The notes beneath the pieces are model-generated. The model was given only the letters and a program-made list of their open reading frames with translations. It was not told where the DNA came from and ran no database searches. Shown here in pieces: positions 33,933 to 42,600 of a stretch of 64,000 bases of DNA. The number at the start of each line of letters is the position of its first letter. Position 1 is the stretch's first letter. Made by a program: the position numbers and the translations under genes. Source of the stretch: an uncultured Roseateles sp. (GTDB taxonomy: Bacteria > Pseudomonadota > Gammaproteobacteria > Burkholderiales > Burkholderiaceae_C); assembly GCF_963422335.1 (NCBI RefSeq), contig NZ_OY729424.1, forward strand, positions 1,612,001 through 1,676,000, written 5' to 3'.

Positions 33933-34730
33933 ATGAATCTGATGAATCACGCGATGCCCCGTCGCCTGCTGCTGAGCCTTGCCGCCGTGCTCTGCACCAG
34001 CGGCGCCCAAGCCCAATCCGCCCTCGACGATGTGCTGAAGGCCAAGGTGATCAAGGTGGCGGTGCAGACCGACTCGGCGCCCTACGGCTATGTCGGCACC
34101 GACCTGAAGCCCATCGGCCTGGACATCGACATGGCCGGCTACATCGCCAAGAAGCTGGGCGTGGCGGTGGAACTGGTGCCGGTGGTCAGCGCCAGCCGCA
34201 TTCCGGCCCTGCTGACGAAGAAGGCCGATCTGGTCATCGCCACCCTGGGCAAGAACGCCGAGCGCGAGAAGGTGATCGACTTCACCGCCGCCTATTCGCC
34301 CTTCTTCCAGGCGGTGTTCGGCCCGAAGACGGCCACGGTGAAGAGCTTTGCCGATCTGGCCGGCAAGTCGGTCGGTGTGACCCGCGGCGCGATGGAAGAT
34401 CAGGAGCTGGGCAAGGTGGCACCGCCCACCGTCGACACCAAGCGCTTCGAGGACAACAACGCGACCATCGCCGCCTTCGTCTCCGGCCAGGTGCAGTTCG
34501 TCGCGCTGGGTGCCTCGGTGGCCGGCAATATGCTGGTGAAGAACCCGCAGCTGGCCAGCGAATACAAGCTGCTCTTGAAGGACAGCCCCAACTTCATCGG
34601 CGTCGCCAAGGGCGAGGACAAGCTCAAGGCCAAGGTCAACGAGATTCTGGCCAGCGCCAAGAAGGCCGGTGATCTGGACGCGATGGCGCAGAAGTGGCTG
34701 GGCCGCCCGGCCGGCGACCTGCCGCTGTAA
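33933..34730 (+). CDS. Amino-acid ABC transporter substrate-binding protein
   Basis: 265 residues from ATG 33933, with GGAG upstream; ATG 33942 is also possible. Signal peptide to GAQAQ, then an SBP_bac_3 fold (VIKVAVQTDSAPYGYVG, GLDIDMAGYIAKKLG, KKADLVIATLG, DFTAAYSPFFQAVF). Binds a polar amino acid or similar molecule in the periplasm. First gene of a four-gene importer operon; it has its own predicted C-terminus GRPAGDLPL. Confidence 0.93.
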   Translation: MNLMNHAMPRRLLLSLAAVLCTSGAQAQSALDDVLKAKVIKVAVQTDSAPYGYVGTDLKPIGLDIDMAGYIAKKLGVAVELVPVVSASRIPALLTKKADLVIATLGKNAEREKVIDFTAAYSPFFQAVFGPKTATVKSFADLAGKSVGVTRGAMEDQELGKVAPPTVDTKRFEDNNATIAAFVSGQVQFVALGASVAGNMLVKNPQLASEYKLLLKDSPNFIGVAKGEDKLKAKVNEILASAKKAGDLDAMAQKWLGRPAGDLPL

Positions 34731-34766
34731 GGGGCCGGCCATGTACGGCTACTGAATCCTGAGGCC

Positions 34767-35450
34767 ATGCGCATACAACTCGACTTCATGGCCGTGCTGG
34801 CCGAGTGGCCGCTGCTGCTCACCGGCATTGGCTGGACCCTGGCGCTGACCTTTGCCGCGCTGTTCGTCGGCACCGCGCTGGGCGTGGGCGGCGCCTGGGT
34901 GCGGGCGCGCGGCTTCGGCGCGGCGCTGGCGCCGGGCTGGTTGAAGGCCGTGGTCGGCGGCTATGTCGAGCTGATACGCAACACGCCCTTCATCGTGCAG
35001 CTGTTCTTCGTCTTCTTCGGCCTGCCGGCGGCGGGCTTCAAGCTGACGGCCGAAGCCGCGTCCTTCATCGCCATGGTGGTGAACCTGGGCGCCTACGCCA
35101 CCGAGATCATCCGCGCCGGGCTTGAGGCCACGCCCAGGGGCCAGATCGAGGCGGCGGTGAGCCTGGCGATGAACCGCTGGCAGACCTTCACCCGCGTCGT
35201 GCTGCCGCCGGCGCTGAAGAAGGTCTGGCCCAGCCTGGTCAGCCAGATCGTGATCGTGATGCTGGGCTCGTCGGTGTGCGGCCAGATCTCGACGCAGGAG
35301 CTGAGCTATGCGGCCGACCTGATACAGAGCCGCAACTTCCGCTCGTTCGAGGCCTTCATCGTGATCGGTGTCGTCTATCTGCTGCTGTCCATCGCGCTGC
35401 GCCACACGCTGAACTGGGCCGGCGCGAAGTTCCTGTTCGGAAGGCCCTGA
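34767..35450 (+). CDS. Amino-acid ABC transporter permease 1
   Basis: 227 residues of HisM/GlnP type with the cytoplasmic EAA-like loop (EAAVSLAMNRWQTFTRVVLPPALKK) and the N-terminal YVELIRNTPFIVQLFF signature. Inner-membrane subunit paired with the next gene, which starts three bases after its stop. Confidence 0.93.
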   Translation: MRIQLDFMAVLAEWPLLLTGIGWTLALTFAALFVGTALGVGGAWVRARGFGAALAPGWLKAVVGGYVELIRNTPFIVQLFFVFFGLPAAGFKLTAEAASFIAMVVNLGAYATEIIRAGLEATPRGQIEAAVSLAMNRWQTFTRVVLPPALKKVWPSLVSQIVIVMLGSSVCGQISTQELSYAADLIQSRNFRSFEAFIVIGVVYLLLSIALRHTLNWAGAKFLFGRP

Positions 35451-35453
35451 GCG

Positions 35454-36104
35454 ATGGTCGATTTCAGTCTTTGGGACATTTTTCGCAACCTGCTGCTGGC
35501 CGGGCGCTGGACGGTGGGCCTGTCGCTGATCGCCTTCATCGGCGGCGGCGCTGTGGGCCTGGGCCTCTTGCTGCTGCGCCTGAGCAAGCTGCCCGGCGTC
35601 GAGCCGGTCATTGCCGGCTATGTGCAGCTGTTCCAGGGCATGCCGCTGCTGGTGCAGCTGTTCCTGGCCTACTACGGCCTGGGCCTGTTCGGCATCAACA
35701 CCTCGCCCTGGGTGGCCGCCGCGGCCGGGCTGACGCTGTACACCAGCGCCTTCCTGACCGAGATCTGGCGCGGCTGCGTGGCCTCGATTCCTCGCGGCCA
35801 GTGGGAGGCTTCGCAGAGCCTGGCGATGAGTTTCGGCGAGCAGCTGCGCCACATCATCCTGCCGCAGGCGATGAAGATCGCGATCCCGCCGACGGTGGGC
35901 TTTCTGGTGCAGGTCATCAAGGGCACGGCGCTGGCTTCAGTGATCGGTTTCATGGAGCTGACCAAGGTCGGCAAGACGATAGCCAACGCCACCTTCAGCC
36001 CCTTCCTGGTGTTCAGCTGCGTGGCGCTGATGTACTTCGTGCTGTGCTATCCCGTAAGCCTGTACGCCAAATCCCTGGAGAGGAAGATGCATGCCCAGCG
36101 CTGA
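35454..36104 (+). CDS. Amino-acid ABC transporter permease 2
   Basis: 216 residues, HisQ/GlnP type: YVQLFQGMPLLVQLF and the EAA loop EASQSLAMSFGEQLRHIILPQAMK. Forms a heterodimer with the preceding permease. Overlaps the ATPase start by 14 bases. Confidence 0.93.
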   Translation: MVDFSLWDIFRNLLLAGRWTVGLSLIAFIGGGAVGLGLLLLRLSKLPGVEPVIAGYVQLFQGMPLLVQLFLAYYGLGLFGINTSPWVAAAAGLTLYTSAFLTEIWRGCVASIPRGQWEASQSLAMSFGEQLRHIILPQAMKIAIPPTVGFLVQVIKGTALASVIGFMELTKVGKTIANATFSPFLVFSCVALMYFVLCYPVSLYAKSLERKMHAQR

Positions 36105-36840
36105 ACAAGCCGTTGTCAATATCTTGGGGCTGCGCAAGTCCTATGGCACGAACGAGGTGCTCAAGGGCATAGACCTGAAGGTCACGCCTGGCGAGGTGAT
36201 TGCCATCATCGGCAAGAGCGGCTCGGGCAAGAGCACGCTCCTGCGCTGCATCAACGGGCTGGAGGAGTTCCAGGCCGGCAAGCTGACGGTGGACGGCAAG
36301 CCGCTGCTGCACGACAACGCGGCGGCGATGCGCGAGCTGCGCCAGCACGTGGGCATGATCTTCCAGAGCTTCAATCTGTTCCCGCATCTGACGGTGGGCA
36401 AGAACATCATGCTGGCGCCCAGCCTGGTGAAGAAGAAGGATGCGGTCAGCGCCGAGGCCCATGCGCGCAAGCTGCTGGAGCGGGTGGGCCTGGCCGAGAA
36501 ATTCGACGCCCATGCCGACCAGCTGTCGGGCGGTCAGCAGCAGCGGGTGGCGATTGCCCGGGCGCTGGCGATGGAGCCGGCCGTGCTGCTGTGCGACGAG
36601 ATCACCAGCGCGCTGGACCCGGAGCTGGTGGGCGAGGTGCTGCGCGTCGTCGAAAGCCTGGCCGACGAGGGCATGACCTTGCTGATGGTCACGCACGAGA
36701 TGAGCTTCGCGCGCAAGGTCTCGGATCGCGTGATCTTCATGCACCAGGGCCGGGTGCATGAGATGGGGCCGCCGGCCGAAGTGTTCGGCAATCCGCAGAC
36801 GCCGGAGTTGAAGACGTTTCTGTCGTCATTGCACGGCTGA
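36091..36840 (+). CDS. Amino-acid ABC transporter ATP-binding protein
   Basis: 249 residues of GlnQ/HisP type: Walker A GKSGSGKST, Q-loop FQSFNLFPHLTV, signature LSGGQQQRVAIARAL, Walker B VLLCDEITSALDPELV, H-loop VTHEM. Last gene of the importer operon. Convergent with the 57-aa ORF of the peptide cassette, with one base between the two stops. Confidence 0.95.
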   Translation: MPSAEQAVVNILGLRKSYGTNEVLKGIDLKVTPGEVIAIIGKSGSGKSTLLRCINGLEEFQAGKLTVDGKPLLHDNAAAMRELRQHVGMIFQSFNLFPHLTVGKNIMLAPSLVKKKDAVSAEAHARKLLERVGLAEKFDAHADQLSGGQQQRVAIARALAMEPAVLLCDEITSALDPELVGEVLRVVESLADEGMTLLMVTHEMSFARKVSDRVIFMHQGRVHEMGPPAEVFGNPQTPELKTFLSSLHG

Positions 36841-36841
36841 G

Positions 36842-37015
36842 CTACTGCATCCATTCACCCAGCGGCCGCCGCGGTGCGGCGCGGGCCAGCGTCATCGCAA
36901 AGCGCTCGGTGTTGCGCAGGCTGGGGCGTGTTGCCGGACGATGGCTGTCCGCCAGCCACAGCGGGTGCGAGGTCAGTCCGCGTCGCGCGCCAAAGCATTG
37001 CATCGGTGTGCGCAT
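36842..37015 (-). CDS. 57-aa ORF at the end of the peptide cassette
   Basis: Starts at ATG 37015, nine bases after the M50 protease stop; the sequence GAGGTG overlapping that stop is a good ribosome-binding site, suggesting translational coupling. The product is basic and Arg/Pro-rich (begins MRTPMQCFGARRGL, ends RPLGEWMQ) with one Cys and no hydrophobic segment. It is unlike the two upstream peptides. No family recognised; it could be a third peptide substrate, a small accessory or a spurious ORF. Confidence 0.5.
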   Translation of the reverse strand: MRTPMQCFGARRGLTSHPLWLADSHRPATRPSLRNTERFAMTLARAAPRRPLGEWMQ

Positions 37016-37024
37016 GGTGACACC

Positions 37025-38149
37025 TCACTTGCGGCGCATCAGTCGCGGCAGCAGCTTGACCGCAGAGAGCAGGCCGAACACCAGGGCCGCGTACTGCAAC
37101 CCGGTCACAAGGGCCAGCACGAAGCCCGGGAAACTGGGCATCAGCCGGGCGATGTCGGCCACCTGCTGCGGTCCGGCCTCGGTCGCGAACATCCAGCCCA
37201 GCACCATGATGGCCCCCACGCAGCCGGCCATGAAGGCCAGCAGCGCCCAGTCCCTGAACTTGGCGCTGCCCGCCCGGCAGGCGGCCAGGCTTTGCTTGAG
37301 CAGATCGTCGGTGCCGGCCAGGTCGTTGATGACCCAGAAGCCGTCATTGCGGTAGAAGGGCACGAGGTTGAAGGCAATGGCCACCAGGCTCAGCCAGAAC
37401 ACCTTCATCACGCCGAGATCGCTGCCGGCCAGGCCGACCATCAGGGTCAGGAAGACGATGTCCATCACCGTGCCGGCCATGCCGACCATGGCCTTGGCGC
37501 GGCGTGGCAGCAGATGGATGTCGGACACATCGCAATACAGCACCGGCGTGGTCATGAAAATGCCGAAGCCTATCGCACCGACCGAGCCGGTGTAGCGCCA
37601 ACAGGCGGCTGCATGGCCCAACTCGTGCAGCAGGCCGCGGACCATGGCCACGCCCACCAGCAGCAGCAGCTCCTGCGGTGCGTAGCTCAGCAGGTCGCGG
37701 TAGGCTATCAGCGCGGCGCTGTGCATGGCGTAGCGCGTGAGCAGGGCCAGGCACAGCAGCATCAGCGGCAGCAGCAACCAGCCCGCATACAGCGGCGCCA
37801 GCGCCGCGGCCAGCGGCCGCACTTGACGAGGCGCCAGCAACTGGCGCTGCCAGCGCATCGCGCCGGCGCTGGCATGGGCGCTCGGCGCCTCGACCGCCTC
37901 ATCGACAGGCGCGAAGATGCCCAGCGGTATCAGATGGCCCTGGACAAAGCTCAGGGCGCTGGCGTGTTCGGGGTGTTCGAGATCGGGCCCCTCGCCGCTC
38001 ATCAGCTGGCGCAGCAGGGCGATGGTGGCGGCGTCGAAGCGGAAGTAGCGGCGCGCGCGGGTCTTGACGATCCAGGCGTCGGCCGAGGGCTCGATGCGCT
38101 CGACCCGGCACTCAAAACACCGACCGGACAGCCAGATTCGTGCTTGCAT
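37025..38149 (-). CDS. M50-type membrane zinc protease with N-terminal PqqD-like region
   Basis: 374 residues from ATG 38149, overlapping the preceding gene by 38 bases. About 80 soluble residues at the N-terminus (CRVERIEPSADAWIVKTRARRYFRFDAATIALLRQL...) resemble the PqqD/RRE winged-helix fold that binds RiPP leaders. The membrane part has zinc motif HELGH (175-179) and the second site-2-protease motif NLVPFYRNDGFW (261-272). It resembles 'putative peptide zinc metalloprotease' proteins often found in peptide-modification clusters. Likely role: cleaving or exporting the small peptides encoded upstream. The RRE assignment is by eye. Confidence 0.78.
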   Translation of the reverse strand: MQARIWLSGRCFECRVERIEPSADAWIVKTRARRYFRFDAATIALLRQLMSGEGPDLEHPEHASALSFVQGHLIPLGIFAPVDEAVEAPSAHASAGAMRWQRQLLAPRQVRPLAAALAPLYAGWLLLPLMLLCLALLTRYAMHSAALIAYRDLLSYAPQELLLLVGVAMVRGLLHELGHAAACWRYTGSVGAIGFGIFMTTPVLYCDVSDIHLLPRRAKAMVGMAGTVMDIVFLTLMVGLAGSDLGVMKVFWLSLVAIAFNLVPFYRNDGFWVINDLAGTDDLLKQSLAACRAGSAKFRDWALLAFMAGCVGAIMVLGWMFATEAGPQQVADIARLMPSFPGFVLALVTGLQYAALVFGLLSAVKLLPRLMRRK

Positions 38150-39032
38150 GAATATGCTCCAGCAGTGAGGCGGCATCGGCGGCCCGGCCCAGCGAGGCCA
38201 GGCGGCGTGACTCGAGCATCTGGTCGTAGAGCGAGCGGTTGACGCGCGACACCTGCAGGTTGGCCATGTCGGCAACATAGAAGTCGTTCGCCACCTTGAA
38301 CGGCAGATGCGGGCGCTCGCCCGACTGGCTGCTGTATTTGTGTATGTCCATCAGACGCTCCCACAGCCAGGGCTTGTCGGAGACATAGCGCTCCAGCAGC
38401 GTGAAGCATTCGCTCTGCGAGCTCAGCTCGTGATGGCGTATCACGGTGCGGCGTTGGGCCTCGTCGTAGTCGGCCACCAGCAGATGGGGCTGCAGGCCGG
38501 CGCGCTCGGCAAAGGTGAACAGGGCCGAGCGGGCATCGATATGGCCGCTCAGAAACGGGAAGCGCTGGTCCGGCTCGCCGCTCATGCCCCAGGGCACGTC
38601 GACCAGCACGAACATCAGGGCGCCTTCGGCACGGGCCTGGCGCACACCGCGCAGCATGGCGATGCCGCCCGAGACCAGCACGATCTCGATGCCGGCGGCG
38701 CGGGCCATCGCGGCCATGCGGTCGTTGTAGCTGGGGTGTATCTCGCCGACCAGGCAATAGACCTTGTGGCAGCCGGTGGCCTTGGCCATGGCCGCCAGAT
38801 TCATGTACCAAAGGCCGTAGTGGAAGGACATGAAGAGGCGGTCATGCGGCTGCGTCGGCAGGCCCGCATCGGCGCTCCAGCGCACGCTGTCGGTGGTGCG
38901 TGCCTGCAGCACCTGCTTGGTGACGTTCTGGATGCGGCGCCAGCGGCGCAATGTCGAGTAGGCGTGCTGGCGATCGGTCACGCCGAGGCGGACGATATTG
39001 GACAGGACGCTGACGTTGGTGACCTTGTGCAT
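38112..39032 (-). CDS. LPLAT/LpxL-fold-like protein in peptide cassette
   Basis: 306 residues. FMSFHYGLWYMNLAAMAKATG (68-88), a central Rossmann-like IVLVSGG, and FVLVDVPWG (D145) followed by FPFLSGHIDARSALFTFAERAGLQPHLLVADYD match the order of motifs in LpxL-type lysophospholipid acyltransferases (GHFGNWE; D..PG; PFLG.PA). The catalytic HxxxxD/E motif reads H71-YGLW-Y76, so the acid is missing. No membrane anchor is seen. It may acylate, or bind, the precursor peptides. It starts 81 bases after the second peptide; GGAG precedes the ATG. Confidence 0.62.
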   Translation of the reverse strand: MHKVTNVSVLSNIVRLGVTDRQHAYSTLRRWRRIQNVTKQVLQARTTDSVRWSADAGLPTQPHDRLFMSFHYGLWYMNLAAMAKATGCHKVYCLVGEIHPSYNDRMAAMARAAGIEIVLVSGGIAMLRGVRQARAEGALMFVLVDVPWGMSGEPDQRFPFLSGHIDARSALFTFAERAGLQPHLLVADYDEAQRRTVIRHHELSSQSECFTLLERYVSDKPWLWERLMDIHKYSSQSGERPHLPFKVANDFYVADMANLQVSRVNRSLYDQMLESRRLASLGRAADAASLLEHIHASTNLAVRSVF

Positions 39033-39073
39033 GGGAGCTCCAGACGATTGGCGGCGCGACGGGTTCAGGGCTG

Positions 39074-39102
39074 GGGGAAGGCCGTAGCAGCGGCCCTTCC
39101 CC
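39074..39102 (-). terminator. Hairpin between precursor peptides and downstream genes
   Basis: GGGGAAGGCCG (39074-39084) pairs with CGGCCCTTCCCC (39091-39102), a ~11-bp stem with one bulge and a 6-nt loop, 11 bases after the stop of the second peptide. With no U tract it may act as a partial terminator or mRNA stabiliser. Peptide clusters often use this to make more precursor than enzyme. Confidence 0.6.
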
Positions 39103-39113
39103 GGACGGCCGGC

Positions 39114-39218
39114 TTACTTGTTGATGGTCAGGCAGGCCGCGTACTCTTCGCGGACAGCCAGTTCGTCGATGCTCAGGATTTCGACGATGGCGGGAGCGGT
39201 GTTCAGGTTGGTGTTCAT
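39114..39218 (-). CDS. Candidate precursor peptide 2 (34 aa)
   Basis: ATG 39218 to TAA 39114; AAGGA lies eight bases upstream. The peptide begins MNTNLNTAPAIVEI. Its last 20 residues, starting LSIDELAVREE and ending YAACLTINK, are identical to those of peptide 1. One Cys; acidic middle; no signal peptide. Too short for ordinary ORF calling. Paralogy at protein level with synonymous differences argues that it is translated. Likely substrate of the downstream LPLAT-like and M50 proteins. Confidence 0.82.
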   Translation of the reverse strand: MNTNLNTAPAIVEILSIDELAVREEYAACLTINK

Positions 39219-39256
39219 GGTGTGTCCTTGATGAAAAAGATGAAGTGGTGAATGGC

Positions 39257-39379
39257 TTACTTGTTGATGGTCAGGCAGGCGGCGTACTCTTCACGCACGG
39301 CCAGTTCGTCGATGCTCAGGGCCTCGACGATCAGGGGAGCGGCGTTCAGTTCCAGCGTGGTGATTTGGGTGGTGTTCAT
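39257..39379 (-). CDS. Candidate precursor peptide 1 (40 aa)
   Basis: ATG 39379 to TAA 39257, with AAGGAA six bases upstream. Begins MNTTQITTLELNAAPLIVEA and ends with the same 20 residues as peptide 2. Both share MNT...AP..IVE..LSIDELAVREEYA in order, so the N-terminal parts also align with a six-residue length difference. At least four codons in the shared C-terminus differ silently between the copies. First gene of the cassette; the A/G-rich plus-strand tract 39401-39425 forms a polypyrimidine leader in its mRNA. Confidence 0.82.
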   Translation of the reverse strand: MNTTQITTLELNAAPLIVEALSIDELAVREEYAACLTINK

Positions 39380-39625
39380 GATGTTTCCTTGAAGGTGAAT
39401 GAAGAAAGAAAAAGAAGAGAGAGAACCGTTCTCGCGGTCAGCTCGATGGCTCTGTAGCTACCTGGCGCTGTGTTTCCTGGCACCAGGTCCGTCACACGTT
39501 TGGTTTGCGCTTCGGACAACTCCAATGTCGCGGCGGCGTGTTTCATCCGCGCTTCACGCCGTTGGCGTGGTCGCTTCAGTTGTTTCAGCTTTGTTGTGGC
39601 CGTTGCGAGCGCGGGGCCGGCTCGC
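39380..39625 (-). promoter_or_regulatory. Leader/promoter region of peptide cassette
   Basis: 246 bases between the giant signalling gene and peptide 1, both on the minus strand. It holds no credible ORF. In the mRNA sense it carries a 25-nt pyrimidine-only tract (39401-39425) just before the ribosome-binding site. No clear -35/-10 pair could be assigned by eye, but the size and base composition favour an independent promoter. Confidence 0.4.
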
Positions 39626-42600
39626 TCAGCGCTGCCCGACGACGCGGTCGCGGCCGCTGTTCTTGGCTTCGTAGAGCGCCTCGTCGGCGCGCACCAGCAA
39701 CTCGTCGATGACGCTGTCTTGCGCCTGCAGCACGGCCACGCCGAAGCTGGCCGTCAGGCCGCGCTCGGGCAGGCCGGGCCGGCGCAGCACGATGCCTGCG
39801 AACTGCTGGCGCAGGCGCTCGGCCAGCACGATGGCCGCGGCCAGATCGGTCTGCGGCAGCAGCACAGCGAACTCTTCGCCACCGAGGCGCCCGACCACGT
39901 CCTGCCCCCGCACCAGCTTGCCGCAGCGACGGGCCACGGCCAGGATGGCCTCGTCGCCGACGCCATGACCCATGCTGTCGTTGATCAGCTTGAAGTTGTC
40001 GATGTCCAGCATGATCAGCGCCAGCGGGGTTGCATAACGCCGTGAGCGTGCGAGTTCAATCGATGCCTGCGAGATGAAGCTGCGGCGGTTGGCCACGCCG
40101 GTCAGCGAGTCGGTGGTGGCCAGGCGCTGCAGCTCGATTTCCAGCTGCTTGCGCTCGGTGATGTCGACGATGGTGGACAGGTCGGCGACCTCGCCGTTGT
40201 AGACCACCGGCACCATCGAGATCATCACCCAGCGGTCGCTGCCATCAGCAGCGAGCAGGCAGGTCTCTTCGCTCGATAGCAGGCGCTGGGTCTGGTACTT
40301 GGCCAGCATCTGCTGGCGCTCAGACGGGTCGCGATAGAAAGACTGCGCAGGCTTGCCGACGATGTCGCTCACCGGCCGGTTGATGGTGAGCCCCGCGGGC
40401 TCGTTGGCATAGATCAGCACACCGTCGCCGCGCCGCGTCAGCGTCATCGGCACCGGGGCGTTGTCGAGGATGGTGCGCAGGCGCACCTCGCTTTCGCGCA
40501 GCTCCTGGGTGCGCTGCTCGACGCGTTTCTCCAGGCTGGCGGTCAGTTCCTGCAGCTCGCCCAGCAGCCGGGCGTTGTCCACCGCGTTGACGACGTTGGC
40601 GCACAGCAGTTCCAGGAACTCGACCCGGTGCTCGGTGAAGACGCCGGGGATGGAAGCGTTCTCCAGGTACAGCGCACCAACAATGCCGCCCTGCTTGATC
40701 AGCGCGATCGACAGTGCCGAGCGCGCGCCCTGCGCGCCGAAGTAGGGCTCGCCCAGCAGCTCCAGGTCATTGCGGGCGTCGTGTATCAGCAGGGTCAGGC
40801 CGGTGGCCAGGGTGCGGCGCAGCAAGCTCAAGGGCAGGCGGGCGCCGGCCTCTTCGAGCGCCAGGTTCTGCAGCACGCGCACCTCGGTCGTGCCGCTCAG
40901 CCGCGCGTCGGCCTGCAGCGCCCACAGGCGCGGGCCGGCGGTCTGCGGGCCGGCGGCCAGCACGATGGCGGCGCGCTGCGCGCCGGCGTTCTCGGCCACC
41001 ACCTGGACCAGGCGCTGCAGCAGGCCGGCCAGATCGGCCTCGACGGTGATCGCCTGCACCGCCTTCATCAGGCTGCTCAGGTCCACCAGATCGGCGCGGC
41101 CCATCTGCTGGGTGGCGGTCACGCTGGACTGGGCGGTGGCCGGGTGCTGGGCCGCCGGCTGCGTCAGCGCCTGGGCCAGGCCCGGGGCACCCCATTGCAG
41201 CCAGTGCAGCCGGGCCTGGGCCAGTGCGGCCTGTGCTTGCGGGTCGCCGGGCTGCACGGCGGCCAGATGGCGGCCCAGCAGGCCCTGCGCCAGCGCGGCG
41301 TCCAGCGGCGTGCCGGTGTCGGCCCGGCCGGCGGCAGCAATCGCGGCATCGAAATCGGGACGTGGATCTTGCCCGCGGGCACGGGCGATCTCGGCGGCCA
41401 GCAGGTGGTACTTGGCGCTGAAGGTGCCGGGGCCTGCGGCGTTCCAGCGCCCCAGGCGCTGCAGGGCGGCGTCGCATTCGGCCAGCGCGGCGGTGCGCGC
41501 CGAGGCATCGTCCGCGGTGCAGCGCAGTGCAGACAGCGCGCCGACAAACACCACCATAGGCACCGCATGCATGCCGCGCGCGGCGGCGAACAGGGCCGCG
41601 GCGGCGCGGCTTTCCTCCAGCGCGAGCGCGGGGCGGTCGGCCAGAAAATGCAGCAGCGTGCGCCAGGCATGCAGGAACATCAGGCCGGTCTGGTCCTTGC
41701 GCTGGCGGTAGGTGTCGGCCAGCGCCTCGCCCGAGAACTCGGCGCTCTCCAGGGCCTGCGCCGGCAGCTCGGGCAGGGTCAGTTCGCGCACGGTGGCGAG
41801 CAGGGCGCTGTCGTAGTCGGCCGCCACCGGCTGGCGCATGCTGCGCAGGCTGTCCACGCTCTGCTGCAGGCTGGTCAGCAGCGCAGGCAGCGGCTGGCCG
41901 GCCAGGAAGGCGTGATAGTCGTGCACATACAGGCCCAGGCCCGCATGGCGCAGATTGCCGAACTCCAGGCCGTTGCGGTAGGTCTGCATCAGGCCGGGCA
42001 GGCTGTGCGGCAGCGGCTCGATCCAGTGGTGCAAAAAAGCGTCGAACGAAAAGCCGGCATGGGCATAGACCTGCTGCCAGCCCTGGCTGCGCACCTGTTC
42101 CATGGTCATGCGGCCCAGGCCGTAGGCCAGCCGGTAGTCGCCCAGGAACTCGGCGAACATCAGGCCCAGCACCGAGAACGCCGACAGCGCCGAGGGCACA
42201 TGGCCGTGCGCCATCATCAGCCGCACCTGGAACACGGTCAGCAGCGGCAGCAGGCCGGGCCGGGCGATGTAGCTGGCGGCCGTCATCTTGGCGCTGATCG
42301 AGATCAGCTGCAGGATGCGGGCGTCCTGCATGGCCGGCAGCGCGGACAGTGCGGGCAGGCCGGCCGCAGTGACTTCGGCCCGCACGCCCCCTATCAGCGC
42401 CACCACCTCCTGCGGCGTGGCGGCCTGGGGCAGTTCGGCGTCCAGCATGGCCAGCGCTTCCAGGCCCAGGTCCAGGGTGTCGGTGAGCTGGCCCTGGGCA
42501 TAGCAGGCCTCGATACGCACTTCCAGCAGGCGGGCGCGATCGCTGGTCAGCGTCACCTGGGCCAGCGCCGCGTTCAGCAATTCGTCCATGCGCGGCATGC

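Noticed and set aside
38150..38278. Longer start for the M50 protease
   Set aside because: The extra residues are antisense-like, lie wholly within the LPLAT-like gene and lack family character; ATG 38149 gives a sensible N-terminus.
39480..39510. Sigma-54-like TGGCAC upstream of the peptide cassette
   Set aside because: It is on the plus strand, opposite to the cassette, and no TTGC element follows at the right spacing.
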